From positions 558,001 to 622,000 of the forward strand of contig NZ_JAMXOF010000001.1 in the NCBI RefSeq assembly GCF_024055595.1: DNA of 64,000 bases. Direction: 5' to 3'. The DNA comes from Mucilaginibacter aurantiaciroseus (GTDB lineage: Bacteria; Bacteroidota; Bacteroidia; Sphingobacteriales; Sphingobacteriaceae). The notes beneath the pieces were generated by a model. That model did no database searches. It saw nothing but the letters and a program-made list of their open reading frames with translations, and was not told where the DNA came from. The translations under genes and the position numbers were made by a program. Positions 1 to 7,970 of this stretch are shown in pieces; position 1 is the stretch's first letter, and each line of letters begins with the position of its first letter.

Positions 1-821
1 ATTACACAATCAAACATATCAATACCTAAAGCAATGTTTTCCAACAGGTTAAGTGGCGTGCCCACACCCATCAGGTAACGTGGCTTATGCTCGGGCAGTA
101 TGTTACAAACTACCTCGGTCATGGCGTACATTTCTTCGGCCGGTTCGCCTACGCTGAGGCCGCCAATCGCGTTTCCTTCGCGCTCAAAAGACGCGATAAC
201 CTCGGCGGAACGCATCCGCAGATCCTTATAAACCGACCCCTGTACAATAGGGAACAGCGTTTGGTTGTAACCGTATTTAGGTTCGGTAGTGTCAAAGCGG
301 TCGCAGCAGCGTTTAAGCCAGCGATGGGTCATCTCTATAGAGCGTTTGGCATAGTTGTAATCGCAGGGGTAGGGCGTACACTCATCAAATGCCATAATGA
401 TATCGGCACCTATAACGCGTTGTATATCCATCACATTCTCGGGCGTAAAAAGGTGTTTAGACCCATCTATATGCGACCGGAATGTTACGCCTTCTTCCTT
501 TATCTTACGAACATCGGTGAGCGAATACACTTGGTAACCGCCGCTATCCGTTAAAATAGGGCCTTCCCAACCGTTAAATTTATGCAGGCCACCGGCCTGT
601 TCAATGGTGTTTAACCCCGGCCTTAAGTATAGGTGGTAGGTGTTCCCTAATATGATTTGCGCCTTAATATCGTCCTTCAGCTCGCGCTGGTGTACTGCTT
701 TTACCGTGCCGGCTGTGCCAACAGGCATAAAAATTGGCGTTTGTATAACCCCGTGGTCTGTAGTCAGCTCGCCCGCGCGGGCTTTAGAAAGGGGATCTTG
801 TGCTGTTAAATTAAATTTCAT
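1..821 (-). CDS. tgt: tRNA-guanine transglycosylase (3' end outside window)
   Basis: Queuine/preQ1 tRNA-ribosyltransferase exchanges the wobble guanine (position 34) of GUN-anticodon tRNAs for the queuosine precursor. About 273 residues are visible from the ATG at 821. The family motif TDSGGYQ with the first catalytic Asp (D92) is present, as are the Gly-rich GGLSVGE loop and GIDMFDCV, which holds the second (nucleophile) Asp. The window edge cuts the gene just after that Asp, so the C-terminal Cys/His zinc site is not seen. A TAATTTTG box (831-838, minus strand) lies only 10 bases before the ATG, so its role is uncertain. queA of the same pathway is at 37.3 kb. Confidence 0.95.
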   Translation of the reverse strand, partial: MKFNLTAQDPLSKARAGELTTDHGVIQTPIFMPVGTAGTVKAVHQRELKDDIKAQIILGNTYHLYLRPGLNTIEQAGGLHKFNGWEGPILTDSGGYQVYSLTDVRKIKEEGVTFRSHIDGSKHLFTPENVMDIQRVIGADIIMAFDECTPYPCDYNYAKRSIEMTHRWLKRCCDRFDTTEPKYGYNQTLFPIVQGSVYKDLRMRSAEVIASFEREGNAIGGLSVGEPAEEMYAMTEVVCNILPEHKPRYLMGVGTPLNLLENIALGIDMFDCV

Positions 822-864
822 TTATAATAGCAAAATTAACAAAAGTTTGCGGGTTATGAGGTGA

Positions 865-1461
865 CAGAAATGTGGAGATGCAAAGTGGTAAAGGGGCAAC
901 GTAAAGTACACGATATGCAACCTGCGAAAACAAAATAATTTAGATTTTATTGCCATCTCTTTTAGAGGACGGAATAGTTAAACATATTAGATGGCTTTAG
1001 CCAAATATTCATGCTTAATTTAGGCTAAAGTTATTTATGTATGTTCGCTATCCGTTGGCTGAAGCCATTGCAATAAAATTGTTGTATCTCCAAAACACGA
1101 GAAGTATCGGGTTTCTACGTTAAAAATATCTGCAGACACGCGATACTTCGTTTCTCCTTGGATAGCAGATTTGCGTTAGGGATTGCAGCGGATACCGTAG
1201 GTTGGCTAACGGATAAGGCCTGCGCAGTATGAGCGTAAAGCCCGGGCCGCAGGTAATGCCATAATTAAAGATTGGTTATTAGTTGAGCAGCCTACATGCT
1301 AATATAACCAAAATAATCGATATTGATGGTCTGAAATTGGCGGTTATGGAATAATACAATTCAAAAGCAGTGGTTTATATTAAATATATTAACATTTCAA
1401 CCTTAAAACGTTACAACATTACAACCTTTTTTATCAACTTTGCACCTTATTATTAAGGGGT
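865..1461. other. Repeat-rich intergenic region, no gene seen
   Basis: About 600 bases between divergent tgt and the GT2 gene hold no convincing reading frame. They contain several short palindromes: GGCTTTAGCC, GGCTAAAG and TGGCTGAAGCCA between about 980 and 1065; two arms related to GCGATACTTCG near 1097-1152; and a structured element with the words GGGATTGCAGCGGATACC and AAAGCCCGGG at 1171-1260. A run of AACATT/ACAACC words lies at 1389-1430. The region looks like accumulated repeats plus the promoter of the downstream overlapping genes. Confidence 0.6.
1171..1260 (+). repeat. Structured intergenic element (GATTGCAGCGGATACC type)
   Basis: The stretch has the words GGGATTGCAGCGGATACC and, about 25 bases later, GAGCGTAAAGCCCGGG, with complementary segments (GCCTGCG and CGCAGG) around the second word. 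From memory this word pair recurs in intergenic DNA of Bacteroidota genomes. Only one copy is visible here, so its repetitive nature cannot be proven from this window. Confidence 0.45.
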
Positions 1462-2580
1462 TTGGAAGCTTATATACAAGAGGCATTATTTGTTCTATTT
1501 CAGTTATGTTTTATTGTGCAGTTGTATTACCTCATTAGTAATCACAGTAAGCTTATGCGCTATAGCCCGCAAAATGCTATACCAGCGCCAAGCGTGCCCA
1601 TTTCCGTTATCATCAGCGCCCGTAACGAGGCCCGCAACCTTACCCAAAACTTACCTTATATACTACAGCAAAATTATCCCGATTACGAGGTGGTTGTGAT
1701 AAACGATTGCTCGAGCGATAATTCTGACGAGGTTTTGCAGGATATACAGCGCGAGTTTGCACACCTTAAGGTGGTTACCATTACCGAACATGTTCGCTTT
1801 AAAACCGGTAAAAAGTTCGCCCTAACACTGGGTATCAAAGCGGCTAAAAACGAGCATCTTTTGTTTACCGATGCCGATTGCAAGCCCGCTACCCTAAATT
1901 GGATCACCCGTATGGCGGCCAAGTTTACCGGCAGCACGCAGATCGTTTTAGGCTACTCGCCATACACCCGTACAGGTAATTTCTTAAACCCGTTCATTAG
2001 GTTCGAGACCTTAAAGACCGCTCTTAACTACCTCTCGGCAGCGCTTAGTGGTAATGCTTACATGGGCATTGGCCGTAACCTGGCGTATACCAAAAGCTTA
2101 TTTTTTGGGGCGAAGGGTTTCGCCGCTCACATGCACGTAATATCCGGCGATGACGACCTTTTTGTAAACCAAAACTCCACACCGGAAAATACAGTAATTG
2201 AGATACACCCCGATACTTTTATTTATACCGATGCTAAAACTACCCTTGGTGGTTGGTTCAGGCAAAAGAAAAGGCATATGGGCGTAGGTAAATTGTATAA
2301 AAATATCCACAGGCGCGCGCTTAGTTTTGATGCGGTTAGCGGCTTTTTATTTTATGTTTTATTTATATTGTGCCTGGTATTCAAATTTGAGCCGCTGTTG
2401 GCTATAGGCGTAGTGGTTTTTAGGTTAGCATTACAGTTAATTATTTATAGCAAGGTATTTAAACGATTGGCCTGCGGTGATCTGGTATGGTCATTGCCCT
2501 TTTTTGATATGATATATTACATATATTTAAATGTGTTTGGATTGATAGGTACCTTTATTAAAACCACCAGATGGAAATAA
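1462..2580 (+). CDS. Membrane-anchored family 2 glycosyltransferase
   Basis: A 372-residue GT2 enzyme, probably transferring a sugar from a nucleotide-sugar to a surface glycan or lipid at the inner membrane. An N-terminal hydrophobic segment (about 5-25) precedes the GT-A fold: VIISARNE at 49-56, an early Asp pair near 80-90, the DAD metal-binding motif at 137-139, the acidic GDDD at 229-232 and a Q/R-rich acceptor motif (RQKKRH, 267-272). Two or three hydrophobic segments follow (about 293-330 and 342-365), a layout typical of processive membrane GT2s. The likely start is TTG, just after an AAGGGG sequence. The end overlaps the sigma-factor gene by 10 bases. The substrate is unknown. Confidence 0.85.
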   Translation: MEAYIQEALFVLFQLCFIVQLYYLISNHSKLMRYSPQNAIPAPSVPISVIISARNEARNLTQNLPYILQQNYPDYEVVVINDCSSDNSDEVLQDIQREFAHLKVVTITEHVRFKTGKKFALTLGIKAAKNEHLLFTDADCKPATLNWITRMAAKFTGSTQIVLGYSPYTRTGNFLNPFIRFETLKTALNYLSAALSGNAYMGIGRNLAYTKSLFFGAKGFAAHMHVISGDDDLFVNQNSTPENTVIEIHPDTFIYTDAKTTLGGWFRQKKRHMGVGKLYKNIHRRALSFDAVSGFLFYVLFILCLVFKFEPLLAIGVVVFRLALQLIIYSKVFKRLACGDLVWSLPFFDMIYYIYLNVFGLIGTFIKTTRWK

Positions 2581-3176
2581 ATAAGAATTTTACCGAGAAT
2601 GCGAAGAACGATTTTCACTTGGTTGTAAAGGCAAGGGAGGGCAGCCAGAAAGCTTATGCCGACCTGATGCACCGCTATAAAGATTCCATTTACTTTATGG
2701 TGTTGAAGATGGTGAACAACAAGGAGGATGCCAACGACCTTATGGTTGAAACCTTTGCCAAAGCCTTTGAAAAACTGGAAAAATACCAGCCTGAGTATGC
2801 ATTTAGTACCTGGCTTTTTCGTGTGGCTACCAATAACTGTATAGATTTTATCCGCAAGAAAAAGCTGAATACCCAATCGATACACGGGATGCTGGATGAG
2901 GATGGCGATGAAAAGCCGTTGCAGATCAAATCGGACGTGCTGAACCCCGAAGAGTCGTCAATCAAAAAACAACAGACAGAAGAACTTAAATTACTGATAG
3001 AAAGTTTACCCATCCGTTACCGTAACCTGATCACCCTGCGCTACTTCGACGAGTTATCGTACGAGGAGATAGCACAACAGCTGGACTTGCCTCTGGGTAC
3101 CGTTAAGGCCCAATTGTTTAGGGCACGCTACCTGTTAGGTAACGTCATTAACCGCCATAATAAGGATGACATCTGA
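2571..3176 (+). CDS. ECF-type sigma-70 family RNA polymerase sigma factor
   Basis: A 201-residue group IV sigma factor. Region 2 spans about 25-97: the helix KEDANDLMVETFAKAFE, then FSTWLFRVATNNCIDFIRKKK for -10 recognition. A short acidic linker follows, then region 4 with its helix-turn-helix (about 142-190, LSYEEIAQQLDLPLGTVKA) for -35 recognition. The ATG overlaps the end of the GT2 gene, and its own stop overlaps rsmG by 11 bases, so the three genes are translationally linked. No anti-sigma or FecR gene adjoins it, so how it is controlled is not apparent. Whether it reads the TGTAAC-N16-CGTC promoters elsewhere in the window is unknown. Confidence 0.92.
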   Translation: MEINKNFTENAKNDFHLVVKAREGSQKAYADLMHRYKDSIYFMVLKMVNNKEDANDLMVETFAKAFEKLEKYQPEYAFSTWLFRVATNNCIDFIRKKKLNTQSIHGMLDEDGDEKPLQIKSDVLNPEESSIKKQQTEELKLLIESLPIRYRNLITLRYFDELSYEEIAQQLDLPLGTVKAQLFRARYLLGNVINRHNKDDI

Positions 3177-3792
3177 TATCCTGCTCAAATACTTTCCAGG
3201 CCTAACTCCTGAACAGCAAGCACAGTTTGCCCGGCTGCAGGAACTTTACACCCTTTGGAACAGCCAGATCAACGTAATATCCCGTAAGGATATCGACCTG
3301 CTTTACGAGCGCCACGTGCTGCACTCGTTGGGCATAGCCAAAGTAATGCCCTTTTTACCCGGCGAAAACGTGCTGGACGTAGGCACTGGTGGTGGTTTCC
3401 CTGGGATACCATTGGCTATTATGTTCCCCGAGACTAACTTCCATTTGGTAGATTCTATCGGCAAAAAAATAAAAGTGGTTAATGAAGTTGCCGCCGCTTT
3501 AGGGTTGAAGAATGTTAAAGGTACCCACGCCCGTGCCGAAGAAATTAAACTGCAGTTTGATTTTGTAATTTCGCGCGCGGTTACACAGCTGAAAGATTTT
3601 TACCCATGGGTGAGGGGAAAATTCAGCAAAAAATCAAACAATAAACTGGCTAACGGCATCCTATATTTAAAAGGGGGTGATCTTACACAAGAAATTGCCG
3701 AAGCGGGTTTAGCCGTTCAGCAATATCATCTCAAAGACTACTTTGAGGAGGAGTTTTTTGAAACCAAGCAGGTTATTTATGTAAAGGGGTAA
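3166..3792 (+). CDS. rsmG: 16S rRNA (guanine-527-N7)-methyltransferase
   Basis: RsmG (GidB) methylates N7 of G527 in 16S rRNA using S-adenosylmethionine. The 208-residue length is normal for the family. The SAM-binding glycine loop is DVGTGGGFPG (71-80), and the family motifs HARAEE and DFVISRAV follow. Loss of this enzyme gives low-level streptomycin resistance in other bacteria. The ATG lies inside the end of the sigma-factor gene (ATGACATCTGA overlap), so translation is probably coupled. Confidence 0.96.
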   Translation: MTSDILLKYFPGLTPEQQAQFARLQELYTLWNSQINVISRKDIDLLYERHVLHSLGIAKVMPFLPGENVLDVGTGGGFPGIPLAIMFPETNFHLVDSIGKKIKVVNEVAAALGLKNVKGTHARAEEIKLQFDFVISRAVTQLKDFYPWVRGKFSKKSNNKLANGILYLKGGDLTQEIAEAGLAVQQYHLKDYFEEEFFETKQVIYVKG

Positions 3793-3963
3793 TTACTTTA
3801 CGATGATTGATGATTTACCAAATAGTTCAATAACGCCTTTTTTTGCTTCGGCTCCCCACTTGTTTAAAGCGTATGCATCACCTTTGATATGTACAACAGA
3901 TGAATCTGATGCGGTTATATACACTTTTTTACCGGTTGGCACCGGTTCGCTTCGTAGACACAT
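3793..3963 (-). pseudogene. Possible 3' gene remnant, 56 codons, beside a repeat
   Basis: On the minus strand a 56-codon frame ends with TAA directly against the rsmG stop. The peptide looks protein-like (KKVYITASDSSVVHIKG, then a Lys/Ala helix and GKSSIIVK at the end). Directly upstream, still in frame, lies a half copy of the GGTTCGACAAGCTCACCATGACA repeat. This is consistent with the 3' end of a gene whose front was replaced or cut by a repeat. I do not recognise the family, and chance cannot be excluded. The overlapping plus-strand frame looks like its shadow. Confidence 0.27.
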
Positions 3964-3976
3964 ACAAGCGACGAAT

Positions 3977-3999
3977 GGTTCGACAGGCTCACCATGACA
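3977..3999 (+). repeat. Half copy of the TTCGACAAGCTC intergenic repeat
   Basis: The sequence GGTTCGACAGGCTCACC followed by ATGACA matches one arm of the longer inverted repeats at 25551, 55991 and 62773. The partner arm is missing here. Confidence 0.7.
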
Positions 4000-4089
4000 A
4001 GGCTGTTGGATTGGCTGCCTATAAATTATTTCACCTATAAATGCTAATTATTTTAGGAAAATATATATTTTAGGGCTTCAGAAAAATAC

Positions 4090-5190
4090 ATGTCTCTACT
4101 ACACCAGGTTGCTTTAACATTTGTAAATAAAATAGGGCCGGTGCTTGCCCGGTCAATGGCAAGCCACTTTGGTGGTGCCGAAGAAGTATTCAAAAAATCG
4201 AAGGAGGCCTTAACCCAAGCCCGTGGTGTAGGTGCGAAAAGACTTGAACTATCCGACTTTAATGAGGCACTGCGCAGGGCCGAGCAGGAGTTGAAGTTCA
4301 TCGAAAACAACAAAGTGGATGTATTATACTATACCGATCCACGTTTCCCGCGAAAACTAAAAAACTGCCATGATTCGCCTCTGCTACTCTATTCAAAAGG
4401 TAACGCCAACCTTAATAATCATCGCATCATTAGTATTGTAGGCACCCGTAACGCTACTGATTACGGCCGTAATTTGTGCAAGCAACTAATTGAGGAACTG
4501 CAGGATTATAATATTTTAATAGTAAGCGGGCTTGCCCTTGGTATTGATACAGCCGCGCACCGCGAAAGTATGGCGCTAAATGTGCCAACGGTTGGTGTAC
4601 TTGGGCATGGTTACGATAGGATGTATCCGACCCAAAATAGTTCACTTGCCGAAAAGATGCAGCAAAATGGCGGGCTTTTAACAGAATACCCTTCGGGCAC
4701 AAAGCCAAACAGAGAGAACTTCCCATCGCGTAACCGTATTGTTGCCGGCATGGCAGATGCTACCATTGTGGTAGAAGCCGGACTAAAAGGCGGCGCGTTG
4801 ATCACTGCCGAGATCGCCAATAGTTATAACCGTGATGTGTTTGCTTTCCCCGGCAGGTTGGGAGACGAGTATTCTGAAGGGTGTAATTTCCTGATCCGTA
4901 ATAATAAAGCGGCCTTGCTTACCTGTGTTGCCGATTTGGCCTACAGCCTGGGTTGGGAAAGAAATAGTGATATTACAAGCCCGCCTGAACAATTAATACT
5001 GCCAATTGACTTATCTGCGGAAGAACGCGCGGTTTACGAGATCATCCAACAAAATAAACTTCCCCTGGCAATTGATGACCTGTCGATAAAAGCCAATATG
5101 CCTATGAGCCAGTTAGCTATGACTTTGCTGGATATGGAGTTGCAAGGTTTCATCCGGTCGTTACCCGGGAAAATGTATAAGGTGAATTAA
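4090..5190 (+). CDS. dprA: DNA-processing protein DprA
   Basis: DprA binds incoming single-stranded DNA and loads RecA during natural transformation. It acts in the cytoplasm. The 366-residue protein has an N-terminal helical, HhH-like region (1-70, KIGPVLARSM and RGVGAKRL), a Rossmann-like core with VGTRNATDYG (117-126) and SGLALGID (146-153), the NRIVAGMAD and GGALITAEIA motifs, and a C-terminal winged-helix region (about 300-366). All core motifs look intact. No other competence genes are nearby, so transformability cannot be judged from this window. Confidence 0.95.
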   Translation: MSLLHQVALTFVNKIGPVLARSMASHFGGAEEVFKKSKEALTQARGVGAKRLELSDFNEALRRAEQELKFIENNKVDVLYYTDPRFPRKLKNCHDSPLLLYSKGNANLNNHRIISIVGTRNATDYGRNLCKQLIEELQDYNILIVSGLALGIDTAAHRESMALNVPTVGVLGHGYDRMYPTQNSSLAEKMQQNGGLLTEYPSGTKPNRENFPSRNRIVAGMADATIVVEAGLKGGALITAEIANSYNRDVFAFPGRLGDEYSEGCNFLIRNNKAALLTCVADLAYSLGWERNSDITSPPEQLILPIDLSAEERAVYEIIQQNKLPLAIDDLSIKANMPMSQLAMTLLDMELQGFIRSLPGKMYKVN

Positions 5191-5273
5191 CAGCCTCACC
5201 CAAACCCTCCCCGAACGGAGGACTTAAAATAAAAAAATCTCCCTTACCGGGGGAGATTTAGAGGGAGCCCGGC
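5191..5273. repeat. GC-rich CTCCCC/GGGGAG intergenic repeat after sixA
   Basis: The stretch contains GCCTCACCCAAACCCTCCCC, a short inverted copy, then AAATCTCCC...GGGAGATTT. It runs into the last codons of sixA. Related copies lie at 26275, 27381, 44606, 48059 and 51070. It may also act as a bidirectional terminator between dprA and sixA. Confidence 0.7.
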
Positions 5274-5737
5274 GTATCATAAAAGCTTAGTTTTCCTGTT
5301 GCTTCATAGATCTCTGTCCAGGTGTCCGGTTCAAATTCTATTAGCGCTACCGAGCATGGGGGCATTTCCCTAATAGCCCCGCTTAGGTAATAAAGCACTT
5401 GGCTAATACCCGGATTGTGACCCACAAGGGCAATAAAATCTTTATCATTCGGTAAACCGTCAATCACTTTTAATAATGCACTTTCGCTGGCATCGTATAT
5501 AGCCTTATCAGTAATTGCTTGCTGTAATCCTAAAACCTGGATAAAAACGTTTGCGGTAGACAGGGTACGCAAGGCCGGGCTTGCTACCAATATTTGCGGT
5601 TGAATACTGTTCGCCTGCAATCGCGCGGCTATTAATTCGGCTTGCCGGAAACCTTTATCGGTTAACGGGCGTTCAAAATCAACAAAGCCACTTTCGTGGG
5701 TTGCCTTAGCGTGGCGAATCAGCAATAACTTTTTCAT
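5258..5737 (-). CDS. SixA-type histidine phosphatase
   Basis: A 159-residue branch-2 histidine phosphatase, SixA-like. In E. coli SixA removes phosphate from a phosphohistidine carrier; the substrate here is unknown. The RHG-family catalytic motif is LIRHAKA, with nucleophile H9, and the second active-site His is in LVGHNPG (H107). An Arg in the SPALRT motif completes the phosphate pocket. I chose the ATG at 5737 because the longer frame uses a TTG inside the terminator hairpin upstream. The last codons fall inside the GC-rich repeat. Confidence 0.85.
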   Translation of the reverse strand: MKKLLLIRHAKATHESGFVDFERPLTDKGFRQAELIAARLQANSIQPQILVASPALRTLSTANVFIQVLGLQQAITDKAIYDASESALLKVIDGLPNDKDFIALVGHNPGISQVLYYLSGAIREMPPCSVALIEFEPDTWTEIYEATGKLSFYDTPGSL

Positions 5738-5745
5738 GGCGTGCA

Positions 5746-5783
5746 AACAAAAAAAGAGGAACGTTTGTCCCTCTTTTTTTGTT
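5746..5783 (-). terminator. Terminator hairpin between the beta-barrel gene and sixA
   Basis: A perfect 14-base stem (5746-5759 with 5770-5783), A-rich on one side and T-rich on the other, with a ten-base loop. It fits a rho-independent terminator for the upstream minus-strand gene and would work in both directions. Confidence 0.8.
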
Positions 5784-5800
5784 TCAATATAAGTTTTTGC

Positions 5801-6424
5801 TTAGAATTTATAACCTACAGAAAGACCGAATACACGGTTTTTAGCAACTACTCCGGTTCCCTCAAGGTTATTGGTATTTGTTAAACCCAAATCATAGTTA
5901 AGGCCTATAAGAAAACCGCTTTTAAATTCAAGGCCGGTAATACCATTTAAACCATATTCGGTTCTTTTATTTGGTGCGTCGCTGCCGAATTTAACATCCT
6001 GGCTTTCAGTATTACCGTTTCTAGTAGTCTTTCCTTTACCAGATAAACCGATACCGACGTATGGGCCTGCTCCAAAATAAATGTTGCCAATTGCTACAGG
6101 TACACGGTATACAACATTTACAGGAACCTGTAAATAATAAGTTTTAATGTCAACCGTTGTGCCTTCGCTATCAAAATCGGATAACTTGCCACCTTTACCT
6201 GTGTAATTTAATGCCGGCTGAATGGAAACATTGTTGCCAACTTTAAAATCAGCAAATAAACCAGCTGCGAATGTTGTAGTAAACCCGGTAGATATAGTTT
6301 TGTCAGGGATTGAAAACGCAGTTTTTGCAAAATTCACACCGCCTTTTATACCAAATGTTGGCCTTTGGGCAAATGCTGTTGATGCCGCGAAGCCGCAGCA
6401 AAGTAATAGTAATAATTTTTTCAT
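5801..6424 (-). CDS. Outer-membrane beta-barrel (porin-family) protein
   Basis: A 207-residue protein with a clear signal peptide (MKKLLLLLCCGFAASTAFAQ) and then alternating amphipathic strands rich in Gly, Tyr and Asn, as in the outer-membrane beta-barrel families common in Bacteroidota (OmpA/OMP_b-brl type). It ends in VGYKF, a typical aromatic C-terminus for barrel insertion. The length suggests an eight-stranded barrel. The ATG at 6424 starts the signal peptide; upstream in-frame codons add an unlikely extension. It lies just downstream of the heptose genes, but no specific role can be assigned. Confidence 0.8.
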   Translation of the reverse strand: MKKLLLLLCCGFAASTAFAQRPTFGIKGGVNFAKTAFSIPDKTISTGFTTTFAAGLFADFKVGNNVSIQPALNYTGKGGKLSDFDSEGTTVDIKTYYLQVPVNVVYRVPVAIGNIYFGAGPYVGIGLSGKGKTTRNGNTESQDVKFGSDAPNKRTEYGLNGITGLEFKSGFLIGLNYDLGLTNTNNLEGTGVVAKNRVFGLSVGYKF

Positions 6425-6483
6425 GTGATAAGATTTATTTTTTGTGATAAACATAAGTAATTAAACTAAACTATTCGTTTAAA

Positions 6484-7446
6484 TTAATTGTTTGTAAAAG
6501 CTATGATAGTTTCTTCGGGAATGTCGTGCATGCATTTGAAATGCCCGAGCGGGCATTTTTCAAGTCCAAATTTCGAGCATGGACGGCAGCTGAGGTCAAT
6601 CCCGGCTACTAAAACATCTTTAACCATGTAGGGTTGTACGCCCAAAAGATTGGGTACGGTGCCGCCCCAGATAGATACGATGCGCCTGTCGAAAGCTTCT
6701 GCAATGTGGGTAAGGCCGGTATCAAAACCAATAATGCTTTTGGCTTGCGATACCAGGAAAACCGATTCATCAAGCGTGGTAACCCCGCAGGCATTATAAA
6801 TATTTGTGCCGACAGCCGCGGCAATTTCGTCGCCATTTGCTTTTACATCGTTACCGCCCAAAAGTATAATTGGCGAATTGATCTGCCTGCAAATGTTGAT
6901 GATCTTTTTGTTGGGCATCCGCTTTGTAAAATGTGTAGCGCCAATCACAAAAGCTACATAATTTTGGTGGGAAGCCGGGAGCAGGGCAGGTAGCTGGTAA
7001 TCTTGTTTAATGTAGTAATCGATAGGTTTACCGTCATTGGTCACGCCAAAAAATCGGACTGCTTTTAGGTACCTATCCACCAAATGCGTAGGTGGCACCA
7101 GCTTCAAATTAAACTTAAGGCTGAGCCACTTACGGATGGTTTGCTTTTTATAAGTGGATGATTTGATCCCCGTACGCAATTTGATTATAGCGGTACGCAG
7201 GTTATTATGAAGGTCTATAATATAATCATACCCCTCTGCTTTGATCTCCGCTATGGTTTTGCTAAGGGCTGGTTTCAGCAGCAGCAGCTTATCAACATAG
7301 GGGTTATTATCGTAAATATATTTAAAGGCTGGTTTAGTCAGAAAGTGCACTTCGGCATCCGGCAACTGCTTTTTTAAACATCGCACAACCGGTGTGGTAT
7401 ATATAATATCACCCATCGAGCTAAACCGGATAACCAATATTTTCAT
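6484..7446 (-). CDS. Family 9 glycosyltransferase (heptosyltransferase-like)
   Basis: A 320-residue GT9 enzyme. The family transfers heptose from ADP-heptose to the lipopolysaccharide core. The N-terminal IRFSSMGDIIYTTPV motif and the C-terminal nucleotide-sugar site (GFDTGLTHIAEA, then IWGGT) are typical. The C-terminal Cys-rich patch (CRPCSK, CPLGHFKCM) resembles other Bacteroidota members. The start overlaps the stop of hldC (ATGA), so it is co-translated with the enzymes that make its likely donor. The acceptor sugar is unknown. Confidence 0.9.
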   Translation of the reverse strand: MKILVIRFSSMGDIIYTTPVVRCLKKQLPDAEVHFLTKPAFKYIYDNNPYVDKLLLLKPALSKTIAEIKAEGYDYIIDLHNNLRTAIIKLRTGIKSSTYKKQTIRKWLSLKFNLKLVPPTHLVDRYLKAVRFFGVTNDGKPIDYYIKQDYQLPALLPASHQNYVAFVIGATHFTKRMPNKKIINICRQINSPIILLGGNDVKANGDEIAAAVGTNIYNACGVTTLDESVFLVSQAKSIIGFDTGLTHIAEAFDRRIVSIWGGTVPNLLGVQPYMVKDVLVAGIDLSCRPCSKFGLEKCPLGHFKCMHDIPEETIIAFTNN

Positions 7447-7952
7447 CAGCTTACCGTTTGTGCCCGTATTTTATTAATGATGGAAGTAGAAGAATAGCCA
7501 TCAACCAATGTAATGGTTTTCACTTCGCCGCCATTGGCTAATACTTCTTTGGCACCGGCAATATTTTCTACCGTATAATCAGCACCTTTAACCAATACAT
7601 CGGGCATCAGTTGGGTGATGAGTTCGCGTGGGGTATCTTCTTCAAACAATATTATGGCATCTACAAAAAACAGGGCCGCTAATAGCGCTGCACGGTTATT
7701 CTGATCATTTACCGGGCGGGTTTCGCCTTTTAATCTTTTTACCGATGCATCCGCATTTAAGCCGATGATAAGTTTATCGCCCAGTTCGGCAGCTTTAGAT
7801 AGGTAGGTAATATGCCCCAAATGCAACAGATCGAATACGCCGTTGGTAAACACCACTTTTTTGCCTTCGCTTTTCCATGCAGCGATGCTTACGATAAGTT
7901 GGGGCAGGGTAGTAATTTTGCCGAGGAGTGTTTTTTCGAGATCGTGGCGCAT
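7446..7952 (-). CDS. hldC: D-glycero-beta-D-manno-heptose 1-phosphate adenylyltransferase
   Basis: This 168-residue nucleotidyltransferase activates heptose-1-phosphate with ATP to give ADP-heptose. The cytidylyltransferase-fold signature is FTNGVFDLLHLGHITYL (HLGH motif), followed by KRLKGETRPV and the C-terminal YSSTSII motif. It corresponds to the C-terminal domain of E. coli HldE, encoded here as a separate protein (also called RfaE2). It sits between gmhA (18 bases away) and the overlapping heptosyltransferase gene. Confidence 0.93.
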   Translation of the reverse strand: MRHDLEKTLLGKITTLPQLIVSIAAWKSEGKKVVFTNGVFDLLHLGHITYLSKAAELGDKLIIGLNADASVKRLKGETRPVNDQNNRAALLAALFFVDAIILFEEDTPRELITQLMPDVLVKGADYTVENIAGAKEVLANGGEVKTITLVDGYSSTSIINKIRAQTVS

Positions 7953-7970
7953 GTTATAAAGCTAAGAAAA

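Noticed and set aside
87..554. 155-codon plus-strand frame
   Set aside because: It is the complement of tgt, whose motifs are clear on the minus strand.
822..960. preQ1 riboswitch upstream of tgt
   Set aside because: No preQ1 aptamer stem and A-rich tail can be made out in the minus-strand leader.
3803..3997. 64-codon plus-strand frame after rsmG
   Set aside because: It is antisense to the more protein-like minus-strand remnant and runs into the dispersed repeat; composition is not convincing.
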